Assembly: GCF_965216485.1 (NCBI RefSeq)
Contig: NZ_OZ244162.1
Coordinates: 2,542,001 to 2,606,000 of the forward strand
Direction: 5' to 3'
DNA: 64,000 nt
From: Algiphilus sp965216485
Lineage (GTDB): Bacteria; Pseudomonadota; Gammaproteobacteria; Nevskiales; Nevskiaceae
Notes under the pieces: generated by a model
The model's database searches: none
What the model saw: the letters and a program-made list of their open reading frames with translations, nothing else
What the model was told of the DNA's origin: nothing
Part shown: in pieces, positions 35,154 through 47,391 of the stretch
Layout: each line of letters begins with the position of its first letter
How positions within the stretch are numbered: the first letter of the stretch is position 1
Translations under genes and position numbers: made by a program

Positions 35154-36641
35154 CTATTCGGCGAACCAGTGCGCGCGAGCGGCCATGATGATTTCTCCGG
35201 CGGCATCCTCTTCGATGCCGATAAGCTCCGACAGTTCGTCGCTACCGAGGTCCGCGAGATCGTCGCGGGTACGGATACCCTGAGCCGCCAGTGAGTGCGC
35301 CAACTCATCGGTCATGCCCTCGACCTCAAACAGATCTTCGGCAGGCGATTCCCCGCCGCCAGTGATGGCATTGGCGAGCAGCGCGTCGCGCGCACGGGTG
35401 CGGAGCTCTTCGACAATCGCGTCGTCGAATTCCTCAATAGCTGTGAGCTCCTGCTCCGGTACGTAAGCAATTTCTTCCAGGCTGGTGAAGCCTTCCTGGA
35501 CGAGGATGTCGGCCACTTCCTCATCCACGCCGAGCGACTCCATGAACATGTTACGCAGCGCCGTATTCTCTTCCTCCGTCTTGGCCGCAGCCTGTTCGGA
35601 GGTCATCACGTTCAAGGTCCAGCCGGTCAGTTCGGAGGCCAGACGGACATTCTGACCGCCACGGCCAATGGCCTGCGCCAGACGCTCCTCGTCCACCGCA
35701 ATGATCATCGAGCGGGCATCCTCGTCCACCACAATGGACTCGACTTCGGCCGGCGCCATGGCATTGATGACGAACTGAGCGACGTTGTCGTCCCAAGGAA
35801 CAATGTCGACGCGTTCCCCCGCCAATTCGTTGGAGACGCTCTGTACGCGCGAACCGCGCATACCCACACAGGCACCGACCGGGTCGATACGCTTGTCCTT
35901 GGCCTGCACGGCAATCTTTGCACGCAACCCCGGGTCGCGCGCCGCGCCGCGCAACTCAATCAAGCCCTGTGCGATTTCCGGGACTTCCAGCTTGAACAGC
36001 TCGAGCAGGAATTCCGGCGCCGTGCGCGACAGGAAGAGCTGCGGTCCACGTTGCTGGGGGCTGACTTCGTACAGATAGCCACGGACACGATCGCCGACGC
36101 GCAGCGGTTCCCGCGGGATGAGGTGGTCTCTTGGAATGATGGCCTCGGTGATGCCACCGAGGTCGACGATGACAGCGCCGCGTTCCATGCGCTTGACCAC
36201 GCCCGTGATCAACTCGCCGACGCGCTCCTCATAGGCCTCGACCACCTGCGCGCGCTCGGCCTCGCGCACCTTCTGGACGATGACCTGCTTTGCCGCCTGC
36301 GCGGCGATGCGCCCGAACTCCTCGTTCTCGAGTTGCTCTTCGACATAGTCGCCGACCTGAATGTCCGGATGGTCCGCGACGGCCCGCGAATACAGCGTCT
36401 GACGAACGGGGGACTCGAATTCCGGATCCTCGTCATCCACCACGAGCCAGCGCCGGAAGGTCTCGTATTCACCGGTATGACGGTCGATCGTCACACGGAC
36501 GTCAATGTCGTCGGGATAGCGCTTCTTGGTTGCCGAAGCGAGCGCCGCCTCGATGGCCTGAAAGATGATCTCGCGCTCGACGTTCTTCTCGTTCGAGACA
36601 ACGTCGACAACGGTGAGTACGTTCTTGCCATTCTTATTCAT
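35154..36641 (-). CDS. nusA: transcription termination/antitermination factor NusA
   Basis: RNA polymerase-binding factor for pausing, termination and antitermination. 495 residues: N-terminal RNAP-binding domain, S1 domain, two KH domains (VGACVGMRGSRVQSVSNEL) and two C-terminal acidic repeats (VADILVQEGFTSLEEI and AHSLAAQGIRTRDDLADL), the long gammaproteobacterial form. Between rimP (24-base gap) and infB. Confidence 0.97.
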   Translation of the reverse strand: MNKNGKNVLTVVDVVSNEKNVEREIIFQAIEAALASATKKRYPDDIDVRVTIDRHTGEYETFRRWLVVDDEDPEFESPVRQTLYSRAVADHPDIQVGDYVEEQLENEEFGRIAAQAAKQVIVQKVREAERAQVVEAYEERVGELITGVVKRMERGAVIVDLGGITEAIIPRDHLIPREPLRVGDRVRGYLYEVSPQQRGPQLFLSRTAPEFLLELFKLEVPEIAQGLIELRGAARDPGLRAKIAVQAKDKRIDPVGACVGMRGSRVQSVSNELAGERVDIVPWDDNVAQFVINAMAPAEVESIVVDEDARSMIIAVDEERLAQAIGRGGQNVRLASELTGWTLNVMTSEQAAAKTEEENTALRNMFMESLGVDEEVADILVQEGFTSLEEIAYVPEQELTAIEEFDDAIVEELRTRARDALLANAITGGGESPAEDLFEVEGMTDELAHSLAAQGIRTRDDLADLGSDELSELIGIEEDAAGEIIMAARAHWFAE

Positions 36642-36665
36642 GCCAGCAACGTTCCGTCAGCAGCC

Positions 36666-37124
36666 TTAGAGTGAGTATTGCGGCACGAGACGTGCCTGTT
36701 CGATTTCATCCAGCTGCACTTCCATTTGGATGTCATCGCAATCGAGCGTCAGTGCCGCACCGGTGAAGGCCGCCAAGCGCCCCTTGAACTTGCGCCGCCC
36801 TTCGCAGGCTTCGCGCAACCAGATTCGGATTTCCTCGCCCACAAAGCGTTCAAAGTGCTCCGCCTTGGTCAAAGGACGATCGAGACCCGGCGAGGAAACT
36901 TCCAGCTGATAAGCGCCAGGCAAAGGGTCCTCGACATCCAATAACGCCGAAACCTCGCGACTGACCGCTTCGCAGTCGGCAATCTCAATCCCGCCGGGCG
37001 AGTCGATATAGAGCCGCAGCACCGCGTTGTTGCCGGAAATGAACTCAACGTGCACCAACTCGAACCCTGCGGCTTCTACCGTCGGTTCGAGCAATTCAGC
37101 CAGTTGCACATCCTTTCCGTTCAT
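36666..37124 (-). CDS. rimP: ribosome maturation factor RimP
   Basis: 30S maturation factor. The ATG at 37124 gives 152 residues starting MNGKDVQLAELLEPTVEAAG; a TTG five codons upstream is not favoured. Seen: GFELVHVEF and the SPGLDRPLTKAEHFERFVG region. It begins only 14 bases after the terminator-like hairpin behind the tRNA-fMet gene, so its transcription should depend on readthrough or on an attenuation-type control. Confidence 0.95.
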   Translation of the reverse strand: MNGKDVQLAELLEPTVEAAGFELVHVEFISGNNAVLRLYIDSPGGIEIADCEAVSREVSALLDVEDPLPGAYQLEVSSPGLDRPLTKAEHFERFVGEEIRIWLREACEGRRKFKGRLAAFTGAALTLDCDDIQMEVQLDEIEQARLVPQYSL

Positions 37125-37137
37125 GATCGCCAGGAAC

Positions 37138-37164
37138 AAAAAGGCCCCGAAAACCGGGGCCTTT
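37138..37164 (-). terminator. terminator/attenuator between tRNA-fMet and rimP
   Basis: 10-bp stem AAAGGCCCCG (37140-37149) / CGGGGCCTTT (37155-37164) around AAAAC; reading leftwards the stem is followed by TTTTTG. Sits 16 bases after the tRNA CCA end and 14 bases before the rimP ATG. Confidence 0.85.
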
Positions 37165-37179
37165 CGTAAAATCGAAAGT

Positions 37180-37256
37180 TGGTAGCGGGGGCAGGATTCG
37201 AACCTGCGACCTTCGGGTTATGAGCCCGACGAGCTGCCAGACTGCTCCACCCCGCA
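37180..37256 (-). tRNA. initiator tRNA-fMet (CAT)
   Basis: 77-nt tRNA with encoded CCA. The anticodon arm GGG-CTCATAA-CCC has three G-C pairs and the D-stem has A11, both initiator hallmarks. The acceptor starts with T1 opposite T72 (CCCCGCT-A-CCA), so there is no Watson-Crick pair at 1-72. E. coli uses C1-A72 here. Upstream of rimP-nusA-infB, as E. coli metY. Confidence 0.95.
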
Positions 37257-37268
37257 CCGGATTCACAC

Positions 37269-37297
37269 ATTGTAACGAAACTGCCGCTTCAGATGAA
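37269..37297 (-). promoter_or_regulatory. putative promoter of tRNA-fMet
   Basis: Reading leftwards, TACAAT (37274-37269) with a weak -35 candidate TTCATC (37297-37292), spacer 17. Predicted start near 37262, about 6 bases before the mature 5' end. Confidence 0.4.
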
Positions 37298-37355
37298 GCC
37301 CCTCTGGCCTTTCCTGCTCAACCGGGCACGCTCGTCCTGCCTCGGTGAACATCTG

Positions 37356-37442
37356 TGGTGCCGACGGTGAGACTCGAACTCACACGGGCTTTCGCCCACT
37401 ACCCCCTCAAGATAGCGTGTCTACCAATTCCACCACGTCGGC
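37356..37442 (-). tRNA. tRNA-Leu (GAG)
   Basis: 87-nt type II tRNA, encoded CCA, anticodon GAG in CTATCTTGAGGGGGTAG, long variable arm, acceptor GCCGACG / CGTCGGC. Resembles E. coli leuU. Lies between secG and tRNA-fMet, the Pseudomonas and E. coli-like position. Confidence 0.95.
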
Positions 37443-37452
37443 GGGGTCGCGC

Positions 37453-37458
37453 ATTGTA
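37453..37458 (-). promoter_or_regulatory. putative -10 element before tRNA-Leu
   Basis: TACAAT on the minus strand at 37458-37453, 10 bases before the tRNA start, followed by a GC-rich discriminator (GCGCG), a type linked to stringent control. No convincing -35 was found, so a secG-tRNA cotranscript is also possible. Confidence 0.35.
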
Positions 37459-37485
37459 GCGGCGACTTCCGGCAAGCGCCAGCCC

Positions 37486-37866
37486 TTATTCCGGAATGCT
37501 GGGACGGGACGGAGTGCCCGCTTCGTCTGCCCCGGAAACCGGTGCCTCATCCTCGGGAACCACCGGGCCGCTTGTGGCATTGGCACCGGCGTCATCCGCC
37601 ATCTTCTCGACCACACTGCCGGCTTCGGTTTGCGCCATATCGTTGACCAGATAGGCCAGCGCGAGACTGATGCTCATGAAGAGCACCGCACAGACCGCCG
37701 TGGCCCGTGAGAAGAAGTTGGCGGAGCCGCGCGAACCGAAAACGGTACCCGAGGCACCCGCGCCGAACGCAGCGCCGGCGTCGGCACCCTTGCCCTGCTG
37801 CAGAAGAACGAAAGCGATAAGTGCCAGGGAGACCAGAACCTGGATTGCGACCAGAGCCGTGTACAT
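37486..37866 (-). CDS. secG: preprotein translocase subunit SecG
   Basis: Small Sec translocon subunit, 126 residues, two membrane segments (about 4-22 and 55-75) separated by a Gly/Ala-rich loop (GAAFGAGASGTVFGSRGSANFFSRAT). The C-terminal 45 residues are a hydrophilic, acidic, Pro/Ala-rich tail. Downstream of tpiA, upstream of tRNA-Leu, as in many gammaproteobacteria. Confidence 0.93.
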   Translation of the reverse strand: MYTALVAIQVLVSLALIAFVLLQQGKGADAGAAFGAGASGTVFGSRGSANFFSRATAVCAVLFMSISLALAYLVNDMAQTEAGSVVEKMADDAGANATSGPVVPEDEAPVSGADEAGTPSRPSIPE

Positions 37867-37903
37867 GAAAATTCCGTGGTGTTTCGTAGGGCGGATGGCG
37901 AGA

Positions 37904-38668
37904 CTAGTGGGCGCCGGCGGCCTTCACGATGGCACTGAACTGTTCCGCCTTCAGCGAGGCACCGCCAATAAGACCACCGTCCACATCGGGTTGTGCGAAC
38001 AGCTCCGCAGCGTTGTCTGCTTTGACACTGCCGCCATAGAGGATCCGCACAGAATCCGCGATTTTAGCATCCGACGCGGCCAATGTCGCGCGCAGTCGCG
38101 CGTGGGCAGCCTGCGCCTGCTCCGGACTGGCACTGCGCCCGGTTCCGATAGCCCACACCGGCTCGTAGGCCACCACGGCGTTCGCAAAGGCGGCCACCCC
38201 GACCCGCGCCACAACCGCACCAAGCTGGCGCTCGAGCACCGCCTCGGTATTGCCGCTATCGCGTTCCTCCAAGGTCTCGCCCACGCACAGGATGGGCACC
38301 AGACCCGCTGCCTGTGCGGCCTCGAACTTGCTGGCGACACAGGCATCGTCTTCACCTCTGGTGGCGCGACGCTCGGAGTGACCCACGATGGCGAACTGCC
38401 CGCCACAATCCCGCACCATGGCGCCGCTGATGTCGCCCGTGTGCGCACCCGTACCCACCACGTCCGACACATCCTGCGCGCCAAGGGCGCAGTGACCGTC
38501 CGCCAGCGCGGCGCCGACCGGAATCAGGTAACAGGAGGGCGGACACACAACGACATCCACGTCGTCCACGCCGGCAACCCCGGCGGCGATGTCCCGCGCC
38601 AGGCGCTCGGCTTCCTCCCTTGTGGTGTGCATCTTCCAGTTGGCGGCAACGAATGGTGTTCTTGGCAT
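37904..38668 (-). CDS. tpiA: triosephosphate isomerase
   Basis: 254-residue glycolytic TIM-barrel enzyme interconverting DHAP and G3P. Catalytic residues visible: Lys12 in AANWKMH, His in VGHSERR, Glu in AYEPVWAIG, and phosphate-binding YGGSVKADNA. Adjacent to secG (37-base gap) and glmM. Confidence 0.97.
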   Translation of the reverse strand: MPRTPFVAANWKMHTTREEAERLARDIAAGVAGVDDVDVVVCPPSCYLIPVGAALADGHCALGAQDVSDVVGTGAHTGDISGAMVRDCGGQFAIVGHSERRATRGEDDACVASKFEAAQAAGLVPILCVGETLEERDSGNTEAVLERQLGAVVARVGVAAFANAVVAYEPVWAIGTGRSASPEQAQAAHARLRATLAASDAKIADSVRILYGGSVKADNAAELFAQPDVDGGLIGGASLKAEQFSAIVKAAGAH

Positions 38669-38712
38669 GACGACTCCCTAGATGTGCGTGATGTCACGCG
38701 CGTCCTGCGCGC

Positions 38713-40056
38713 TTAGGCCGCCTGTGCCTGCTGGCGCACGGCGGCGGCAATGTGATCGGCCTGTGTTCGAGCCACGGCAGCCTCCTGGGCTTCCACCATG
38801 ACGCGAATCAGGGGTTCCGTGCCCGACGGCCGCAACAGCACGCGGCCACTGCTCCCGAGTTGGGCCTCGGCTTCGGACACCGCCTGGCGGACGCGGGCAT
38901 CTTGGCAGAGTGCCGCGGCGTCGGTACCCGCTCGGATATTGACCATGACCTGCGGATAGAGCGGAATCTCGGCTGCCAGCTGCGCCAGGCTCTTGCCACT
39001 GCTGCGAACGACCTCAAGCAACTGCAGCGCCGATATCAATCCGTCACCGGTGGTGTTCTTGTCTAAGCACAGCAGGTGCCCGGAATTCTCCCCGCCCAGC
39101 TCACCACCCTCGCTCTGCAACCGCTCCAGCACATAGCGGTCGCCCACCTTGGCCCGATGAAAGGCAATACCGAGGTCAACGAGGGCCTGCTCCAGCGCCA
39201 GATTGCTCATCAGCGTCCCCACCACCGGCCCGCGCAGCGTACCCGTCGCATGACGATGGCGGGCAAGCAAGAAGAGCATCTGGTCACCGTCCACCAGTTG
39301 CCCATTGCCATCCACCATCAAACAGCGGTCACCGTCACCGTCCAGCGCGATGCCGAGCTCTGCGCCAGTACTGATGACCCGCTCCTGCAGGGCTTCGAGA
39401 TGGGTGGAGCCGCAACGCAGATTGATATTGAAGCCATCCGGCGCCACACCAATCGTTGACAGGCGCATACCGAGACGCGCCAGGACCTGTGGAGCCACTT
39501 GGTACGCCGCACCGTTGGCGCAGTCCAGCACCACCTGCATGCCATGCAGCGAAGGCCCGCTGTAGCTGTCCGCACAGAAATCGGTATAGCGGGCCTGGGC
39601 ATCGCTGACCCGCTGCGCGGCACCCACCCTTGCCGGCTCGACGCACTCCAGCGGCTGATCGACCATCGCCTCGATCGCGCTTTCTATCTCGTCATTGAGC
39701 TTGTCGCCCGCAGCGGAGAAGAATTTCACGCCATTGTCTTCGTGCGGATTGTGCGAAGCGGAAATCACCACGCCCGCGGCGGCGCCCAGTGCACGAGTCA
39801 GATAGGCCACGCCCGGAGTCGGCAGCGGCCCCAGCAGGGCAACGTCCATTCCCGCGGCCGCGAAACCGGCTTCCAGAGCCGATTCAAACAGATAGCCGGA
39901 TCGCCTCGTGTCCTTTCCGATCAGCACAGGCGCACGGCTGCCGTTGCCGAGCACGCGGCCAGCCGCCCAGCCGAGCCGCATGACGAAATCCGGCGTCATG
40001 GCGCCTTCACCGACGCGCGCGCGCACGCCATCGGTGCCGAAATAGCGTCTACCCAT
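38713..40056 (-). CDS. glmM: phosphoglucosamine mutase
   Basis: Converts glucosamine-6-phosphate to glucosamine-1-phosphate for UDP-GlcNAc synthesis. 447 residues. Active-site phosphoserine Ser101 in ISASHNPHEDNG, metal loop DGDGDRC, sugar-binding GGENSGH. Between folP and tpiA, typical for this cluster. Confidence 0.97.
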   Translation of the reverse strand: MGRRYFGTDGVRARVGEGAMTPDFVMRLGWAAGRVLGNGSRAPVLIGKDTRRSGYLFESALEAGFAAAGMDVALLGPLPTPGVAYLTRALGAAAGVVISASHNPHEDNGVKFFSAAGDKLNDEIESAIEAMVDQPLECVEPARVGAAQRVSDAQARYTDFCADSYSGPSLHGMQVVLDCANGAAYQVAPQVLARLGMRLSTIGVAPDGFNINLRCGSTHLEALQERVISTGAELGIALDGDGDRCLMVDGNGQLVDGDQMLFLLARHRHATGTLRGPVVGTLMSNLALEQALVDLGIAFHRAKVGDRYVLERLQSEGGELGGENSGHLLCLDKNTTGDGLISALQLLEVVRSSGKSLAQLAAEIPLYPQVMVNIRAGTDAAALCQDARVRQAVSEAEAQLGSSGRVLLRPSGTEPLIRVMVEAQEAAVARTQADHIAAAVRQQAQAA

Positions 40057-40092
40057 GCCTCCCCCGTCTGATTGATGCTGACGCAGTGCCCA

Positions 40093-40923
40093 TTATCGCC
40101 CAAGCCGCGCGCTGCGCAGTGCCTGCGCCGTGGCGACGGCCTGCACGGTCTCGCGCACATCGTGGGTACGGATGATGGCCGCCCCCTGCCAGGCAGCGAC
40201 GGCCGCCACAGCAAGGCCCGGGGCCAGACGCTCCTCGACAGGCAGGTCGAGCAATTGCCCAAACATCGACTTGCGCGACGCGCCGACCAGCACGCCCGCC
40301 GCCATCGCCTGGAAGCGGTCAACATGCGCCAGCAACGAGAGATTGTGCGCCAGTCGCTTGCCAAAACCGATCCCCGGATCGACCAGAATCCGGCTGCGAT
40401 CGATCCCCGCTGCAGCGCAGGCCTCAACACGGGCGCGCAACCAATCCTCGACCTCGTCCACCACACTGTCGTACGCGGGTGCCTGCTGCATGGTCTGTGG
40501 GTCTCCCTGCATATGCATCAGACACAGCGCGCAGCCGCTGTCGCGCGCCGTCTCCAGGGCACCGGGGGCACGAAAACCGTTGACGTCGTTGATCAGGTCG
40601 GCGCCCACATCGGCAGCCTCCCGCATGAGCTCCGGCTTCATGGTGTCTACCGACAGCACAACGTGCGGCATTGCCTGGCGAAGGGCACGCAGCACCGGCA
40701 AGACCCGCCGCCGCTCCTCTTCCAGGGGCACCGGTGTCGCCCCCGGACGGGTGGACTCGCCGCCAATGTCAATGATGTGAGCGCCATCCTCCACCATCTG
40801 GCATGCGCGATCGATGGCTTGTCGTGCATCGAGAAAGCGACCGCCATCGGAAAAGGAATCCGGGGTGACATTCAGCACGCCCATCACGGTCGTACCGTCC
40901 GTGAGCCAATCGTGAGGAAGCAA
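40093..40923 (-). CDS. folP: dihydropteroate synthase
   Basis: Folate synthesis: pABA + dihydropterin-PP to dihydropteroate; target of sulfonamides. 276 residues. Seen: VMGVLNVTPDSFSDGG, GGESTRPGA, SVDTMKPELM, VDPGIGFGKR. Follows ftsH, as in E. coli and Pseudomonas. Confidence 0.96.
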   Translation of the reverse strand: MLPHDWLTDGTTVMGVLNVTPDSFSDGGRFLDARQAIDRACQMVEDGAHIIDIGGESTRPGATPVPLEEERRRVLPVLRALRQAMPHVVLSVDTMKPELMREAADVGADLINDVNGFRAPGALETARDSGCALCLMHMQGDPQTMQQAPAYDSVVDEVEDWLRARVEACAAAGIDRSRILVDPGIGFGKRLAHNLSLLAHVDRFQAMAAGVLVGASRKSMFGQLLDLPVEERLAPGLAVAAVAAWQGAAIIRTHDVRETVQAVATAQALRSARLGR

Positions 40924-40986
40924 TTCGACCGACCTCTCAAAGTAAAGCGCCGGGCAGTGCCCGGCGCTCGTTCAGCAAAGGCGCAA

Positions 40987-42921
40987 TCAGCTTGCCGGAT
41001 TGACGGCGCCGCCAGGCGCTTCGCCCCCGTCAGCCTGTGGCGTGGCCGGGGCCGTTGGCCCGCTGGGCGGCGTGCTGTCCTTGCTGCCGTCATCCCAGTT
41101 TTCCGGCGTGCCCGCCGGCTCGCCACGCATGATGCGCGCGATCTGGCCACTATCGATGGTCTCGTACTTGAGCAGCGCCTCGGCCATCGTGTGCAGCTTG
41201 TCCTCGTGCTGCTCGAGAATGGTCTTCGAGCGCGCATAGTTGCTATCGATGATTTCGCGGATTTCGCGATCGATCGCATGCGCGGTCTCGTCGGAGACAT
41301 GCTTCTGCTGCTGTACGGACTTTCCGAGGAAGACTTCGCCCTCGTTTTCGGAATAGGTCAGCGGCCCGAGCTTTTCGGACAGACCCCACTTCGTCACCAT
41401 GTTGCGGGCGATTTCGGTGGCGCGCTCGATATCGTTGGAAGCACCCGTCGTCACGTGCTCGTCGCCGAAAATCATCTGCTCGGCGATGCGGCCGCCGAAC
41501 AGCGAGCAGATCTGGCTGTTGAGGCGCTGCTTGGTAAAGCTGTAGCGGTCCTCTTCGGGCAGGAACTGTGTGACGCCCAGTGCGCGGCCACGCGGGATGA
41601 TGGTGACCTTGTACACCGGATCGTGGTCCGGCACGGACAAGCCAACAATGGCGTGGCCCGCCTCGTGGTAGGCGGTCAGGCGCTTCTCGGCGTCGGACAT
41701 CACCATGGAACGGCGCTCAGCCCCCATCATGATCTTGTCTTTGGCGCGCTCGAAATCGTCCTGGTCAACCAGGCGCTTGCTGGCGCGCGCGGCGAACAAC
41801 GCGGCTTCGTTGACGAGGTTGTGCAGATCCGCGCCCGAGAAGCCCGGTGTAGCACGCGCAATGACTTCCGGCTTCACGTTTTCCGCCAGCGGCACGGCAC
41901 GCATGTGGACCTTCAGAATCTGCTCGCGGCCCCGCACGTCCGGCAGCGGCACAACCACCTGGCGGTCGAAGCGACCAGGACGCAGCAGCGCCGGGTCGAG
42001 CACGTCCGGACGGTTGGTCGCGGCAATGACGATCACGCCTTCATTGCCTTCAAAGCCATCCATCTCCACCAGCAGCTGGTTCAAGGTCTGTTCGCGCTCG
42101 TCGTGCCCCCCACCGAGGCCCGCGCCACGCTGGCGGCCAACCGCATCGATTTCGTCGATGAAGATGATGCACGGCGCCTGCTTCTTGGCCTGCTCGAACA
42201 TGTCGCGCACGCGCGACGCGCCCACACCGACGAACATTTCGACGAAATCCGACCCGGAAATGGTGAAGAAGGGCACACCCGCCTCGCCGGCGATCGCGCG
42301 GGCGAGCAAGGTCTTACCCGTACCGGGCGAGCCCACCATCAGCACTCCGCGCGGAATCTGACCACCCAGACGCTGGAACTTGCTGGGGTCGCGCAGAAAG
42401 TCGACCAACTCAGCCACCTCCTGCTTCGCCTCTTCGACGCCCGCCACGTCATTGAACGTGATCTTGATCTGATCAGCGGCCATCATGCGCGCCTTGGACT
42501 TGCCGAAGCTCATCGCGCCGCGACCGCCGCCACCACCCTGCATCTGCCGCATGAAGTAGATCCATACCGCGATCAGCAAAAGAATCGGGAAGGAATTGAT
42601 CAGCAGTGTCATCAACAACGGCGTGCCTTCGGGCTTCTGGCCCGTAATGCGCACGTTGTTGTCGAGCAAGGTACCGATCATCGCCGAATTGTCCGTCTCC
42701 GGACTCGTCGTCGAGAAGCTCTGGCCGTTGCGCATCTGGCCACGAATTTCCTGGCCTTCGATGACAACGCTTTCGATCTTGTCCTGCTTCACCTGACTCA
42801 GGAATTCGGAATAGTTCAGCTCCGGCGCGCTCTGCGAGCGATCGGAGAAACTATTGAAGACACTCATCATCACGACGAGTATCACCACCCAGAGAAGCAG
42901 GTTGCGAGCGAGGTCGTTCAA
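40987..42921 (-). CDS. ftsH: ATP-dependent zinc metalloprotease FtsH
   Basis: Membrane-bound AAA+ protease degrading LpxC, sigma32 and membrane proteins. Uses a TTG start at 42921 (LNDLARNLLL...), with GAGGG upstream; 644 residues. Two transmembrane segments (about 4-22, 97-117), Walker A GSPGTGKT, Walker B CIIFIDEID, SRH region ATNRPDVLDPALLRPGRFDR, zinc site HEAGH. Pro/Ala/Gly-rich C-terminal tail. The frame is open upstream to 43053, but overlaps rlmE. Confidence 0.96.
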   Translation of the reverse strand: MNDLARNLLLWVVILVVMMSVFNSFSDRSQSAPELNYSEFLSQVKQDKIESVVIEGQEIRGQMRNGQSFSTTSPETDNSAMIGTLLDNNVRITGQKPEGTPLLMTLLINSFPILLLIAVWIYFMRQMQGGGGGRGAMSFGKSKARMMAADQIKITFNDVAGVEEAKQEVAELVDFLRDPSKFQRLGGQIPRGVLMVGSPGTGKTLLARAIAGEAGVPFFTISGSDFVEMFVGVGASRVRDMFEQAKKQAPCIIFIDEIDAVGRQRGAGLGGGHDEREQTLNQLLVEMDGFEGNEGVIVIAATNRPDVLDPALLRPGRFDRQVVVPLPDVRGREQILKVHMRAVPLAENVKPEVIARATPGFSGADLHNLVNEAALFAARASKRLVDQDDFERAKDKIMMGAERRSMVMSDAEKRLTAYHEAGHAIVGLSVPDHDPVYKVTIIPRGRALGVTQFLPEEDRYSFTKQRLNSQICSLFGGRIAEQMIFGDEHVTTGASNDIERATEIARNMVTKWGLSEKLGPLTYSENEGEVFLGKSVQQQKHVSDETAHAIDREIREIIDSNYARSKTILEQHEDKLHTMAEALLKYETIDSGQIARIMRGEPAGTPENWDDGSKDSTPPSGPTAPATPQADGGEAPGGAVNPAS

Positions 42922-42964
42922 GTTTTTACCCTCGTCATTACGTTTGCTTGACAGCCCATTTAGC

Positions 42965-43600
42965 CTACTCGCCTTGCATGCCCCGTGCCACAAGATAGAT
43001 TTCTCGTGAACGGGAGCGCGACGCCAGCGGCTTGCGCAGTGTGACGCGATCAAAGCATCGACGCAGCCGTGCTACCAATTCGTCGAAGCCCTCGCCCTGG
43101 AACGCCTTGCTGACAAAGTCTCCACCTGGCCGCAAATGCGTAAAGGCAAAGTCTTCGGCAAGTTCCACCAAAGCGGTGGCAGCGGCCTGATCGGCGCTCT
43201 TCACCCCCGATAAGTTGGGGGCCATATCCGACAAAACAAGGTCTACAGGGCGACCATTCAATGCTAGATCCAACGCTTGGACCGCACTTTCCTCGCGAAA
43301 ATCCGCTTCAATCAGATGGGCTCCCGCTATGGGCTCCATAGGCAAAATGTCGATTGCGACCACGGTAACCTGCCCCTTGAGTCGCCGCAGCGCGTACTGC
43401 GTCCAGCCACCGGGTGCCGCGCCCAAATCCACAATGCACTGCCCGGGCCGCAGCAGCGCATCTTTCTGGTCGAGCTCTTCCAGCTTGTAGGCGGCTCGAC
43501 CGCGATAGCCCTCGGCACGGGCGCGAGCCACATAAGGGTCGGACTCGTGCTCACTGAGCCAACGACTCGAACTCGCGGATCGCTTAGCCACGGTCGTCAA
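42965..43600 (-). CDS. rlmE: 23S rRNA (uridine-2552-2'-O)-methyltransferase
   Basis: RrmJ/FtsJ-type heat-shock 2'-O-methyltransferase of the large subunit A-loop. 211 residues. Seen: GYRGRAAYKLEELDQK, LGAAPGGWTQYAL (SAM loop), VLSDMAPNLSGVKS, and SKAFQGEG. Between greA and ftsH. Confidence 0.96.
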   Translation of the reverse strand: MTTVAKRSASSSRWLSEHESDPYVARARAEGYRGRAAYKLEELDQKDALLRPGQCIVDLGAAPGGWTQYALRRLKGQVTVVAIDILPMEPIAGAHLIEADFREESAVQALDLALNGRPVDLVLSDMAPNLSGVKSADQAAATALVELAEDFAFTHLRPGGDFVSKAFQGEGFDELVARLRRCFDRVTLRKPLASRSRSREIYLVARGMQGE

Positions 43601-43683
43601 CGGTCATCAAAGCAGGATGCAGGCCGCTTGCGCGACGCCCCGTCGACAGATGCCCATGGCGCGCGGGAGTCAGGCGCGATCCT

Positions 43684-44153
43684 CTACTTGTACTCGACCG
43701 ACACAATTTCGAGTTCCCGGGTCCCGCCCGGAGCCTGCACATCCACGGCGTCACCCTCGTGCTTGCCGATGAGCGCGCGCGCCATCGGGGAGCCAATGGA
43801 AAGCAGGCCCGCTTTGATGTCGGCCTCGTCCTCGCCGACGATCTGGTAGCAGAGTTCCTCGCCGCTGTTGACGTCCTCCAGCGTGACGGTGGCGCCAAAG
43901 ACCACCTTGTCGCTCTTGGGCAACTGCGTGACGTCAATGATCTGTGCCGAGCCGAGCTTGGACTCCAGCTCCTGGATGCGCCCCTCAATGAAGCCCTGCT
44001 GCTCGCGCGCTGCGTGGTACTCGGCATTCTCCTTGAGATCGCCGTGCGCACGCGCCTCCGAGATGGCGGCAATCACCGCCGGCCGCTTCTCGCTCTTCAG
44101 CACCCGCAGTTCTTCCCGGAGCCGCTGCGCCCCGCGTTCGGTAATCGGTTCTC

Positions 44154-44157
<4 letters not shown>
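43684..44157 (-). CDS. greA: transcription elongation factor GreA
   Basis: Stimulates RNA cleavage by backtracked RNA polymerase. 157 residues. N-terminal coiled coil with acidic tip (AHGDLKENAEYHAAREQQGF) and C-terminal FKBP-like domain (VVFGATVTL, SPMARALIGKHEGD). ATG at 44157 overlaps the carB stop by 4 bases (ATGA). Confidence 0.96.
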
Positions 44158-47390
<3,233 letters not shown>

Positions 47391-47391
47391 A

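Noticed and set aside
40072..42951. A 959-codon frame opposite folP and ftsH, and other long antisense frames (32973-35117, 45165-46922, 51664-53322)
   Set aside because: All are GC-driven shadows of infB, carB, dnaK and ftsH, whose own motifs are complete.
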